This document shows, piece by piece, positions 47,368 to 55,539 of a stretch of DNA of 64,000 nucleotides (within the stretch, counting starts at the first letter, position 1; each line of letters begins with the position of its first letter). The translations under genes and the position numbers were made by a program. Below the pieces are notes generated by a model that saw only the letters and a list, made by a program, of their open reading frames with translations, was not told the origin of the DNA and ran no database searches. This stretch comes from Stutzerimonas stutzeri (GTDB taxonomy: Bacteria > Pseudomonadota > Gammaproteobacteria > Pseudomonadales > Pseudomonadaceae). The stretch lies in assembly GCF_002890895.1 (NCBI RefSeq), contig NZ_POUL01000003.1, positions 1 to 64,000 of the forward strand. Direction: 5' to 3'.

Positions 47368-48777
47368 ATGACTCAAGCTGTACTGGATGCCAGAACCGCC
47401 CGTGTACTGCCCTGGCTGGTTGCTATCGCATTCTTCATGCAGACCCTGGATGGCACCATTCTCAATACCGCCTTGCCGGCGATGGCCCGCGACCTTGCTG
47501 AAGATCCACTGCGGATGCAGGGTGTGGTCATCGCCTACATGCTCACCGTGGCGCTGTTGATTCCGGCGTCGGGCTGGGTAGCGGATCGCTTTGGGACTCG
47601 GCCGGTTTTCTTTTCCGCTATCGTGCTGTTCACGCTGGGTTCGCTGTTGTGCGCGGTGAGCACCAGCTTCAACCAACTGGTGATGTCGCGTGTGGTGCAG
47701 GCGGTTGGGGGCGCGCTAATGCTGCCGGTCGGACGGCTGGTGATACTGCGGGCCTACCCGCGCAGCGAGTTTGTCCGGGTTATGACCTTCATCGCGCTAC
47801 CGGGCATGGTCGGGCCTCTGATGGGTCCGACGCTCGGCGGTTGGCTGGTCCAATATGCGTCCTGGCACTGGATCTTCCTGATCAATCTGCCGGTCGGGCT
47901 GATCGGCTGCATCGCTGCCTCTCGTTTCATGCCCGACCTGAAGAGTGCCGAGCGCATGCGCTTCGATACCGTCGGCTTTCTGCTATTCGGTGGCGCCATG
48001 GTGCTGATCACCATTGCGCTTGAAGGCCTCGGCGAGATGCAAATGCCCCACGCCCGCGTGATGTTGTTGGTGGCTATTGGCGGTGCTTGCCTCGCGGCCT
48101 ACTGGTTGCGCGCCGGTCACATCGACAAACCGCTGTTCAGTCCGACGCTGTTCCACACCCGCAGCTTTGCCGTTGGTATCTTTGGCAACCTGTTCGCGCG
48201 ATTGGGCAGCGGGGCATTGCCGTTCCTGCTGCCATTGCTGCTGCAGGTCGCGCTGGGCTATTCCCCGTCGCAAGCGGGCATGACCATGATTCCGTTGGCG
48301 CTGGGTGCGATGTTCATCAAACCCTTGGCCAAGCCGCTGATCGACCGACTCGGCTATCGGCGAATCCTGATCGGCAACACGCTGCTGCTGGGCAGCCTGA
48401 TCGCCAGTCTGGCGACCATCGACGGGCAGACTTCGACTGTGTTGTTGCTGCTGCACCTGAGCCTGATCGGCATGGTCAATTCCATGCAGTTCACGGCAAT
48501 GAATACCGTGACGCTGGTGGGGCTCAGCAACCAGAACGCCAGCAGCGGCAACAGCCTGCTATCGGTGGTGGTGCAGTTGTCGATGAGCCTGGGTGTCGCC
48601 TCGGCCGGTGCCCTGCTGGGCGGCTTTACTGTGCCGGGTGCGGATGGGACGGCGTTGCTGGAGGCGTTTCACCTGACCTTTCTATGCATCGGGGCGATGT
48701 CGATGCTGGCCGCATCGTTGTTCTTTCAGCTGGACAGCAAGCAAGCCATGGCCGCTCGACACATAGACACTGAGTGA
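47368..48777 (+). CDS. MFS multidrug-type exporter (DHA2, 14 TMS family)
   Basis: 469 aa with about 14 hydrophobic helices. Signatures of the DHA2 family: LDGTILNTALPAMARDL in helix 1 and GWVADRFGTRPVFFSAIVLF after helix 2, and VGPLMGPTLGGWLVQYASWHWIFLINLPVG in motif C. Substrate unknown. Monocistronic, divergent from ftrA. Confidence 0.9.
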   Translation: MTQAVLDARTARVLPWLVAIAFFMQTLDGTILNTALPAMARDLAEDPLRMQGVVIAYMLTVALLIPASGWVADRFGTRPVFFSAIVLFTLGSLLCAVSTSFNQLVMSRVVQAVGGALMLPVGRLVILRAYPRSEFVRVMTFIALPGMVGPLMGPTLGGWLVQYASWHWIFLINLPVGLIGCIAASRFMPDLKSAERMRFDTVGFLLFGGAMVLITIALEGLGEMQMPHARVMLLVAIGGACLAAYWLRAGHIDKPLFSPTLFHTRSFAVGIFGNLFARLGSGALPFLLPLLLQVALGYSPSQAGMTMIPLALGAMFIKPLAKPLIDRLGYRRILIGNTLLLGSLIASLATIDGQTSTVLLLLHLSLIGMVNSMQFTAMNTVTLVGLSNQNASSGNSLLSVVVQLSMSLGVASAGALLGGFTVPGADGTALLEAFHLTFLCIGAMSMLAASLFFQLDSKQAMAARHIDTE

Positions 48778-48789
48778 CCGAGCCCCGGA

Positions 48790-49005
48790 TCAGCCGATGC
48801 AAAGCTCGGCTTCTTCCTCGTCCTCGGGGATCTCATCGGTGACGATCACTCGCGCGTGGTGGCTGGTTTCCTCCTCCATGCGCAGGCCGAAGTAGCGGTT
48901 GTCATACGCATCCCAGAATGCTTCGACCTGCTCCATTGTGGCGGCCTCAAGGAGTACCTCCAGGCTGTGCTCCAGGACAATGGTGTAGAGTTTTTCGGCA
49001 GACAT
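48790..49005 (-). CDS. Small acidic hypothetical protein
   Basis: 71 aa from ATG 49005 (MSAEKLYTIVLEHSLEVLLEAATMEQVEAFWDAYDN...). Strongly acidic C-terminus (IPEDEEEAELCIG). No membrane segment or known motif. The ribosome binding site is weak. Convergent with the MFS gene, 12 bp apart. Family not recognised. Confidence 0.55.
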   Translation of the reverse strand: MSAEKLYTIVLEHSLEVLLEAATMEQVEAFWDAYDNRYFGLRMEEETSHHARVIVTDEIPEDEEEAELCIG

Positions 49006-49452
49006 GATTAGCAGGCTCGTGCTCGATTCAAGAGGCGGCTGCTCCTCTGCAGCCGTGATGTCATTCTGACAGCTGAAGGGCCTTTGCAAGCTTCCGCTCA
49101 TCGCCTGAAAAGAGATTCCCGCTGAACGGTTAGCCTCGATTTGGAACTGTTTGAATCGGGCAGATCCGGCCAATGTTCTGTTCAGCCAGACCGCGAATCG
49201 CGCATCGATGTGTCGTTATTTGCGACATAGGGGTTCGCTTACAGGTCACTGCTGAGGTCTCCTCTCACTTAGCCTTCTGGCACGCAGCACTAGGTATGCC
49301 ACCGCTGGACACCCTTGGGACCCTCATTGAGTTCGCCCAAAACCCGCTGCCTTTGTTTACCTGTACGAGTAAACATTATCGACCTGTAAGTTGTGGCGAC
49401 ATATTGTTTAGCCATCGCCGGATATGCCGGTGGCAACAGAAGGATTTGATCT
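49006..49452. other. Intergenic region with an operator-like inverted repeat
   Basis: No gene supported. It contains TGTTTAC-N8-GTAAACA at 49354-49375 about 80 bp before the gene at 49453. Confidence 0.6.
49354..49375. promoter_or_regulatory. Operator-like inverted repeat TGTTTAC-N8-GTAAACA
   Basis: A perfect 7-bp inverted repeat with 8-bp spacer, the size of a TetR-family or similar dimer site. No TetR-type gene lies nearby. ATTATC follows at 49375-49380 and could be a -10 element. Confidence 0.45.
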
Positions 49453-49713
49453 ATGGGAACAATGGGGACGTTCTGGATGGTGACGGGAGGTTCGCTTTGC
49501 GCTGCGCTGGTGTTGGCCATCATTCTGTGGCTGCAGTGGTTGCAGCTCAGGCAACACAAGGTGGAACTCGCCGTGCTGCGTGATCTGCTAAAGGGGCTCG
49601 GTGAGATCATCCAGCGTCTGGAGCACGAAAAGGCCGAGCTTAGCGCAGGCCTGCGAGCGGAAACGGGGCAGGTCGAGTTGCTCAAGCGGCAACTGAGTCA
49701 GCTACGTGGATGA
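49453..49713 (+). CDS. Small single-pass membrane protein with coiled coil
   Basis: 86 aa: one N-terminal transmembrane helix (about residues 9-30), then a leucine-rich coiled coil (LRQHKVELAVLRDLLKGLGEIIQRLEHEKAEL). The start has AGAAGGA upstream. Stands alone on the plus strand, facing the convergent dioxygenase gene. Family not recognised; possible scaffold or envelope protein. Confidence 0.65.
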   Translation: MGTMGTFWMVTGGSLCAALVLAIILWLQWLQLRQHKVELAVLRDLLKGLGEIIQRLEHEKAELSAGLRAETGQVELLKRQLSQLRG

Positions 49714-49740
49714 CTCTTTCTGCTCGCGTTCTTTGTGTTT

Positions 49741-50490
49741 TTACCCCTGAGGGCTGTGTTCCGCCTGCTCGCAGTACTGCCGGTAGCTTTCTGATAAGTC
49801 GGACGGGCACACACCACACTGGCGATTGCCAGGAACCGCGTGATCGATGAACTTCGGATACGGCAGATCCAGCTCCGCCATGATCGTTCTGAATTGCTCC
49901 AGCGATACGGCTTCGCCCAGTCGCGGGTTGCGTCGCTTTTCCTGGGCGATGGTCGATACGCGGCGGTCATGGTAATCGTGGGCGGGATAAACCAGGGTGT
50001 CGTCCGGCAAAGCGAACAGCTTGCCTCTGACACTGTGGAACAGATCATCTGCACTGCCGTTCTGGAAATCGGTCCTGCCGCAGCCGTCTATCAACAGTGC
50101 ATCGCCACTGAACAGTCGATCGCCGAGCAGGTACGCGAAATGCCCGTCCGTATGGCCCGGCGTATGCAACGGCGTCAGCTGCAGGCTGCCGACCTCAAAC
50201 GGAGTGCCTTCCTCGATGCCTACGTCAGTACAGGCCAGCTTGTCGATGGCCGGGCTGGCGATACGGCAGCCGGTCTTCCGTTTCAGCTCCAGCGCGGCGG
50301 TGATGTGATCGGCATGTACGTGCGTGTCGAGCGTGAACGCCAGCTTCAAGCCCAGGCCGGCCAACTCGGCCAGATCGCGATCCATCGTTGAAATGACCGG
50401 GTCGATCAGCACTGCTTGTCCGGTATCCTCGCAGCCCAGCAAATAGGTGTAGGTGGAGGAAACGGGCTCGAATAGCTGGCGAAAGATCAT
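49741..50490 (-). CDS. ETHE1-like persulfide dioxygenase (metallo-beta-lactamase fold)
   Basis: 249 aa. The metal site motif THVHADH (about residues 55-61) and HTPGHTDGH, GDALLIDGCGRTDFQNG, YPAHDY blocks match ETHE1/Blh-type sulfur dioxygenases, which oxidise glutathione persulfide to sulfite. Cys-containing C-terminus (RQCGVCPSDL). Beside a DUF2892 protein and a BigR/SqrR-like repressor, the usual sulfide-detoxification set. Confidence 0.88.
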   Translation of the reverse strand: MIFRQLFEPVSSTYTYLLGCEDTGQAVLIDPVISTMDRDLAELAGLGLKLAFTLDTHVHADHITAALELKRKTGCRIASPAIDKLACTDVGIEEGTPFEVGSLQLTPLHTPGHTDGHFAYLLGDRLFSGDALLIDGCGRTDFQNGSADDLFHSVRGKLFALPDDTLVYPAHDYHDRRVSTIAQEKRRNPRLGEAVSLEQFRTIMAELDLPYPKFIDHAVPGNRQCGVCPSDLSESYRQYCEQAEHSPQG

Positions 50491-50502
50491 CGTCTTCTCC
50501 GT

Positions 50503-50937
50503 TCAGTTGTGGGATGGCTGCGGCGCTTGGTTCAGCGTTTCCAGCAGTGCAAACTTCTCACGATCGATCTCGCCGCGCGTGCGAATCCCCAGTCGACGCA
50601 TCACCGGCAGTGGCGGGCACCAGCCTTGCAGGCCGTGTTGCAGCAGAAACGGCAGCACAATACCGGGGAGCAGGAACCATTTACGGTTCACCGTCAGCCC
50701 GAGCAGCAGGCCGGACAGAGCAAGCGAAGAAGCGTTGACCTCCAGCGCGCGCTCGACATCCCACTCGCGATCGAGTGCTTCGATGCGTTGGATGATCGAG
50801 TGTCGATCCAGATTGCTGAAGTGGCGGATGTTTTCTTCGGTTTGCTGATCAATAGCGTGATTGATCGAGGCGGATGTCGAGCGGCGAACTCGATCCGTCT
50901 GGTCACTTGTGGCAAGGTCCTGATGGATTGTGGTCAT
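50503..50937 (-). CDS. DUF2892-family membrane protein
   Basis: 144 aa from ATG 50937. The polar N-terminus precedes the hydrophobic hairpin typical of DUF2892 (LALSGLLLGLTVNRKWFLLPGIVLPFLLQHGLQGWCPPLPVMRRLG). Such proteins accompany rhodaneses and sulfur dioxygenases. 12 bp upstream of the dioxygenase gene, same operon. Confidence 0.85.
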   Translation of the reverse strand: MTTIHQDLATSDQTDRVRRSTSASINHAIDQQTEENIRHFSNLDRHSIIQRIEALDREWDVERALEVNASSLALSGLLLGLTVNRKWFLLPGIVLPFLLQHGLQGWCPPLPVMRRLGIRTRGEIDREKFALLETLNQAPQPSHN

Positions 50938-51069
50938 GGCAGTCTCCTGATGCACGCCCACCAGTGGGGCTGGCGTGGTGAGAAAATGACTACTGGAACA
51001 GGTGCGAGGCAGTACAACGCCCATAAGTTCCGATGAAAACCGCTCCGACGAGCAGGGACACTTTATTGA

Positions 51070-51079
51070 GATATATATC
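51070..51079. promoter_or_regulatory. AT-rich palindrome between the sulfur operon and its repressor
   Basis: GATATATATC, perfect 10-bp palindrome in the divergent region; AT-rich palindromes are bound by BigR-type repressors. It could control both directions. Confidence 0.5.
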
Positions 51080-51120
51080 GGTAAAATGTTCCGTCAACCT
51101 GTCCTGATTAACGGTGGAAA

Positions 51121-51465
51121 ATGGACGCTGCGTCAGAAATCGATATGGAAACGCTCCGTAGCAGTGCAGCGCAGGCCTGCGGTTTGCTCAAGGTTTTGGG
51201 TAACCCCGACCGGTTGCTGCTGTTGTGCCAACTGACTCAGGGCGAGTACTGCGTGGGCGATCTGGCGACCCAGACGGGCATCACTCAGCCGACCCTTTCT
51301 CAGCAACTGACCGTGCTGCGACATAACGGCATGGTCAGCACCCGTCGCGAAGGCAAGCAGGTCTACTACGGCATCGCCAGTCCACAAGCGATGGAGGTCA
51401 TGCAGGTGTTGTACAAGCTGTACTGCCAGGCGCCTCACGTCGAGGAGAACGTCAGCGAACCTTGA
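51121..51465 (+). CDS. ArsR-family repressor, BigR/SqrR-like persulfide sensor
   Basis: 114 aa winged helix protein (LGNPDRLLLLCQLTQGEYCVGDL; TQPTLSQQLTVLRHNGMVSTRREGKQVYY). Cysteines at 20, 36, 44 and 101. The pair Cys36-Cys101 has nearly the spacing of the sensor pair of SqrR/BigR (about 66 residues), which forms a polysulfide bridge. Divergent from the DUF2892-dioxygenase operon, as expected for its repressor. Confidence 0.85.
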   Translation: MDAASEIDMETLRSSAAQACGLLKVLGNPDRLLLLCQLTQGEYCVGDLATQTGITQPTLSQQLTVLRHNGMVSTRREGKQVYYGIASPQAMEVMQVLYKLYCQAPHVEENVSEP

Positions 51466-51514
51466 GCAGGGCGCACGATGGCGCGTCTCGCATGCGGCAT
51501 ACGTAGCGTAAGCG

Positions 51515-52897
51515 TCACCGGTCAGTCGGTTGAGGTGGCGGATCACTCAGCCGCGAAGTCTTCTCGATAACGTCCTCCTGCAGACCAGCAATCAGCTCAA
51601 CCTGCAGTCCATCGCCGTGAGCGACGAACCTGAGTTCACAACCGCAGCGCTCGGCGATGGCCTTGACGATGGAGAGCCCGAGCCCGCTGCCGTCCCCCTC
51701 GCTGTTTCGCCAGAATCGTTCGGTAAATCGTTCGACCTGTTGTGCGGCGATGACCGGTCCGTGATCGACCACCGTGAAGCAAACCTTGTCTTCAGCATGC
51801 TGCTGCAGTGACAGCTGAACGTGGGACCTTGGGCGCGTATGCCGACGTGCGTTGTCCAGCAGATTGCGCAGTGCGGCGATGGCCAGAGCGGGCGGCATGG
51901 CCAGGGCACGTAGGGACACGTCTGCCGCCGCGTTCAACTCGATGCGGGGACCTGGCTGCTGACTGGAGTCAGCGATGGCCAGTTGCGCCACCTCGATGGC
52001 CGTGCACCGTTGGCCGTCATCGAAGGACACCCGTCCCTCCACACGGGCCAGCATCAGCAGCTGCTCCAGTGTTCGGTGCAAGCGATCGGTGCCGAGCTCG
52101 GCCTGGGCCAACGCCCGCCTGGCGGTATCGCCCTCGGTCATGGCTGCGACCTGCAGATGGGTCTTGATGGCCGTCAGCGGGCTGCGCAGCTCGTGGGCGG
52201 CGTCATCGGTGAGCCGGCGTTCACGTTCGAGCGCCTGCGCGATCCGTGCAAACAGCTGATTCTGTGTTTCTACCAAAGGCGCCAATTCCGGCGGCAGCCG
52301 TTCGATGATCAGGGGGTCGACCGAGTCGGCACTGCGCTGCGCCAGAGCGGTGCGGATTCGCCTGAGTGGCGACAGGCCTTTGCCAAGGCCAATCCAGAGC
52401 ACGACCAAACTGCCGAGCAGGGCGACCAGTACCGGCAGTGCTGCAGCCAGCAGCACCGAGCGCTTGAGCGTAGCGCGTTCATCGAGTCGATCAGCCGTGG
52501 TGATGCGCATCCCGTCGCGGATCATGGTGAAGGTTCGCCAGGCCGTGTCGCCGATCAGCTGGTTGTGAAAGCCGGTGTGCTGGGCGTCGAGCACGCTGTC
52601 TGGCGCCGAATGGCTGCGCGCGAGCACCTCACCGCGCAGCGAGCTGACCTGGCAGGCCAGCCCGTTCTCGATACCGAGTTGCTCTGCGCTCAAGCGAGTG
52701 ATACCGCCTTCACCCAGCTGCGGCTGCGGCAGTTGCACCAGCAGCCCGGTGACCATCCGAGCCGAGGCGGCCAGTCGCTGATCGAGCGACAGCATCAGCT
52801 GGTTGCGTACATCGAACAGCATCCAGGTCGCTGCCGCCGACCAGAGCAGCACAAAAGCGGCGCCGAGGGCGAGGGTCAGACGCAGGCGCAGACTCAT
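51515..52897 (-). CDS. Sensor histidine kinase
   Basis: 460 aa, inner membrane. Two transmembrane helices (about 7-28 and 150-172) bracket a periplasmic sensor of about 120 residues. Then a HAMP-like linker, the H-box DDAAHELRSPLTAIKTHLQ, and ATP-binding motifs (GDGSGLGLSIVKAIAERCG). QseC/PmrB-like. Start overlaps the response-regulator stop by 4 bp. The neighbouring dsb and tsd genes suggest it senses periplasmic redox, copper or sulfur stress, but the signal is unknown. Confidence 0.9.
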   Translation of the reverse strand: MSLRLRLTLALGAAFVLLWSAAATWMLFDVRNQLMLSLDQRLAASARMVTGLLVQLPQPQLGEGGITRLSAEQLGIENGLACQVSSLRGEVLARSHSAPDSVLDAQHTGFHNQLIGDTAWRTFTMIRDGMRITTADRLDERATLKRSVLLAAALPVLVALLGSLVVLWIGLGKGLSPLRRIRTALAQRSADSVDPLIIERLPPELAPLVETQNQLFARIAQALERERRLTDDAAHELRSPLTAIKTHLQVAAMTEGDTARRALAQAELGTDRLHRTLEQLLMLARVEGRVSFDDGQRCTAIEVAQLAIADSSQQPGPRIELNAAADVSLRALAMPPALAIAALRNLLDNARRHTRPRSHVQLSLQQHAEDKVCFTVVDHGPVIAAQQVERFTERFWRNSEGDGSGLGLSIVKAIAERCGCELRFVAHGDGLQVELIAGLQEDVIEKTSRLSDPPPQPTDR

Positions 52898-53589
52898 GTG
52901 TCGGTGGCTCGGGCCGGTTCGGTCACGGGCCCGGCGGGTCCCAGTCGATAGCCGAGTCCCCTGACGGTTTCGACAATGCCGTTGCCCAGCTTGCGACGCA
53001 GATGATGGATGTGGACGTTGAGCGCATTGCTCTCGACCTCGTCATCCAGCCCGTATACCGCGTCTTTGAGCTGCTCGGCCGAAAGCACCCGGCCGGGGTT
53101 CTGCAAGAGCGCTTGCAGCAGCGCCTGTTCACGCCGGGACAGGTCAACTGGTTCGCCCGCCATGGAGGCGGAGCAGGCGGCCGGGTCATAGCTCAGCGGA
53201 CCGTGTTCGATCAGGTGCGTCGTTCGTCCGGCGACGCGGCGCAGCAGAGCATGCAGCCGCGCCGCCAGTTCGCGCAGATCAAAGGGTTTGACCAGGTAGT
53301 CGTCGGCGCCTGCCTGGAGCCCCGAGACACGTTCGGCCACCGCATCCCGGGCTGTCAGAACGAGCACGGGCAATTCGAGCCCGCGACGCCGCAGTCGCTG
53401 GAGAAAGTGCAGGCCATCTTCGTCTGGCAGCCCCAGGTCGAGAATCATCAGATCGAAGTGGGCAGTGCGCAGCAGCGCGTCCGCCTGAGCGGCAGTCGCG
53501 GCATGGGCCACGCCGAAGCCCTGGGCTTGGAGCCCGGCAACGATGCCACTCGCGATGAGCGCATTGTCTTCTGTCAGCAGTACCTGCAT
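52894..53589 (-). CDS. OmpR-family response regulator
   Basis: 231 aa. Receiver domain with phospho-Asp in MILDLGLPDEDG (about residue 51), TARDA and KPFDL; C-terminal winged helix of OmpR type (VHIHHLRRKLGNGIVETVRGLGYRLG). Divergent from dsbD. TTAA direct repeats lie before both genes. Confidence 0.92.
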   Translation of the reverse strand: MQVLLTEDNALIASGIVAGLQAQGFGVAHAATAAQADALLRTAHFDLMILDLGLPDEDGLHFLQRLRRRGLELPVLVLTARDAVAERVSGLQAGADDYLVKPFDLRELAARLHALLRRVAGRTTHLIEHGPLSYDPAACSASMAGEPVDLSRREQALLQALLQNPGRVLSAEQLKDAVYGLDDEVESNALNVHIHHLRRKLGNGIVETVRGLGYRLGPAGPVTEPARATDT

Positions 53590-53632
53590 GGGAAACTCGT
53601 CTTGAATGCACCGGCCAGTATCACGCTTCTCG

Positions 53633-53649
53633 ATTAACGGAGCGTTATC
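53633..53649. promoter_or_regulatory. Response-regulator-type direct repeat, operon side
   Basis: ATTAAC-N5-GTTATC, 44 bp upstream of the response regulator. Resembles PmrA/QseB-type boxes (YTTAAK-N5-YTTAAK) with one imperfect half. Confidence 0.45.
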
Positions 53650-53728
53650 AGAGGGTACGCTGAGTTGCTCGCGTAGCCTCGCATGTCGGTCTTTCTCTGT
53701 CGGTCAGTGGTCAGCTCCAAGCCAATTC

Positions 53729-53745
53729 GTTAACGGCCACTTAAT
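53729..53745. promoter_or_regulatory. Response-regulator-type direct repeat, dsbD side
   Basis: GTTAAC-N5-CTTAAT, a good TTAA direct repeat with 11-bp periodicity, 49 bp before dsbD. Suggests that the regulator activates the dsb genes. Confidence 0.55.
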
Positions 53746-53793
53746 CCCCAGTCGCCATGCTCGCATTGAATTTGCTGATGGGGTGTGTAGTTC

Positions 53794-55539
53794 ATGCGAG
53801 CGGTCCTTTTCTCTCTGGCCTGCTGCCTCTGGCTTGTGCAGCTGGCGAGTGCTGCGCCGTTCGCGCTTGGTCAGAAGCAGGAGACCTTCTTGCCGGTAGA
53901 CCAAGCGTTCAGCCTGCGGGTCGAGCGCCCAGCCAGCGGCGGTGTTGTGCTGCGTTGGGACATCGCGCCAGGTTATTACCTGTATCAGGAGCGGCTGCGG
54001 TTTGGTGGATTGGCAGCAGGTAACGAACCGCAGTTGCCACCGGGAGAGCCCTATCACGACGATTATTTTGGCGATTCACAGGTCTATCGCAACAGCCTGG
54101 AAGTCACCCTAGACGAGCCAGGTCTCGCCACGCTGGAACTGGGATGGCAAGGCTGCGCCGATGCCGGCTTGTGCTATCCGCCGCAGGCTCGCGCGGTCGA
54201 TCTGAGCGGGTCTGCAGCGGGACCCTCTGAGCCTGTTCAGGCCGATGATCAGGCACTGGCAAGCAGACTGGCGCAACAGCCGCTTGGCTGGAGTCTGATG
54301 ATCTTCTTTGGGCTTGGCTTGTTGCTCGCCTTTGCGCCGTGCTCCCTGCCGATGCTGCCAATCCTTGCCGGTATTGTGGTCGGCAGCCGGGCCAGCCCTC
54401 GCCGCGGCATGCTGCTTGCCGCTTCCTATGTGGTCAGCATGGCGCTGGTCTACGCCGCGCTGGGCGTCGTGGCTGCGCTTCTCGGTGCGAACCTGCAGGG
54501 ATGGCTGATGCAGCCCTGGCTGATCGCCAGTTTTGCCGGCCTGTTCGTTCTGCTTTCCTTTCCAATGTTTGGTTTCTTCGAGCTGCAGTTGCCGGCTGGT
54601 CTGCGTGATCGGCTGGAACAGGCCGGACGGAAGCGACAGGGCGGTAGCCTGGCTGGAGCCAGCGCACTCGGGGTGATGTCCGGCTTGCTGGTCGGGCCCT
54701 GCATGACCGCTCCGCTGGCTGCGGCACTGCTGTATATCGCCCAGAGCGGCAGTGCCGTCAACGGAGGGCTGGTGCTGTTTGCCCTTGGCCTGGGCATCGG
54801 AACGCCGTTGGTATTGCTGGTGACGGTCGGCAATCGCTTCCTTCCGAAACCGGGGCCCTGGATGGATCGCGTCAAAACCACGTTTGGTTTCATTTTTCTG
54901 GTCGCAGCCCTCTATGTGCTCCGCCCGTTACTGACGGATTCGTGGTGGGTGGGCGTGTGGGGTGCATTCTGGCTGCTGGTTGCCAACGTACTCCTGCAGT
55001 TGTCGCGTCAGCTCAAGCAGCATCGGGCGTTGCTCAGCTCCGTTGCAGCGTTATCCGGCGTATGGGGCGTGGCGCTGGTGCTTGGTGCGGCGGGTGGCGC
55101 GGAGGATCCGAACCGGCCGCTTGCCGTGTTCACCAGCAGCGTCGCTTCGACAACTGAGATCGAAGGTCCGCAGGGTTTCGTTGGTTTCACCGATCCGGCT
55201 GTTCTTGATCGTGAACTCGCTGCCGCCAAAGCTGCCGGGCAATGGGTGCTGATCGACTACTACGCGGACTGGTGTGTGTCGTGCAAGGTCATGGAGAAGG
55301 AAGTCTTTGGCAACGGCCAGGTGCAAGCTGCACTCAAGGGCGTACGCATGCTGCGACCGGATGTGACGCAGACCAATTCCGCCAGCCGCGAGCTGCTGGG
55401 GCGCTATCAGGTCATGGGGCCGCCGACGCTCCTGCTGATTGGCCCGGACGGGGCGGAGCGCCGCTCGCAACGCATAACCGGTGAGGTCGACGCCGGCCAA
55501 TTCCTGGGTACGTGGAACGAAACGATGGAGCAAGGCTGA
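53794..55539 (+). CDS. dsbD: DsbD-family thiol:disulfide interchange protein
   Basis: 581 aa. Signal peptide, N-terminal DsbD-alpha domain with CADAGLCYPP Cys pair, eight-helix membrane domain with redox Cys (FAPCSLPMLP, VGPCMTAP), and a C-terminal thioredoxin-like domain with WCVSCK. It moves electrons from cytoplasmic thioredoxin to periplasmic partners, here probably DsbE- and DsbG-type proteins encoded next. The arrangement with a divergent two-component system resembles the PA2476-PA2480 locus of P. aeruginosa. Confidence 0.93.
   Translation: MRAVLFSLACCLWLVQLASAAPFALGQKQETFLPVDQAFSLRVERPASGGVVLRWDIAPGYYLYQERLRFGGLAAGNEPQLPPGEPYHDDYFGDSQVYRNSLEVTLDEPGLATLELGWQGCADAGLCYPPQARAVDLSGSAAGPSEPVQADDQALASRLAQQPLGWSLMIFFGLGLLLAFAPCSLPMLPILAGIVVGSRASPRRGMLLAASYVVSMALVYAALGVVAALLGANLQGWLMQPWLIASFAGLFVLLSFPMFGFFELQLPAGLRDRLEQAGRKRQGGSLAGASALGVMSGLLVGPCMTAPLAAALLYIAQSGSAVNGGLVLFALGLGIGTPLVLLVTVGNRFLPKPGPWMDRVKTTFGFIFLVAALYVLRPLLTDSWWVGVWGAFWLLVANVLLQLSRQLKQHRALLSSVAALSGVWGVALVLGAAGGAEDPNRPLAVFTSSVASTTEIEGPQGFVGFTDPAVLDRELAAAKAAGQWVLIDYYADWCVSCKVMEKEVFGNGQVQAALKGVRMLRPDVTQTNSASRELLGRYQVMGPPTLLLIGPDGAERRSQRITGEVDAGQFLGTWNETMEQG

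Noticed and set aside
49173-49583. Open frame of 136 codons before the small membrane protein
   Set aside because: No ribosome binding site, overlaps the operator-like repeat and the better gene at 49453 in another frame.
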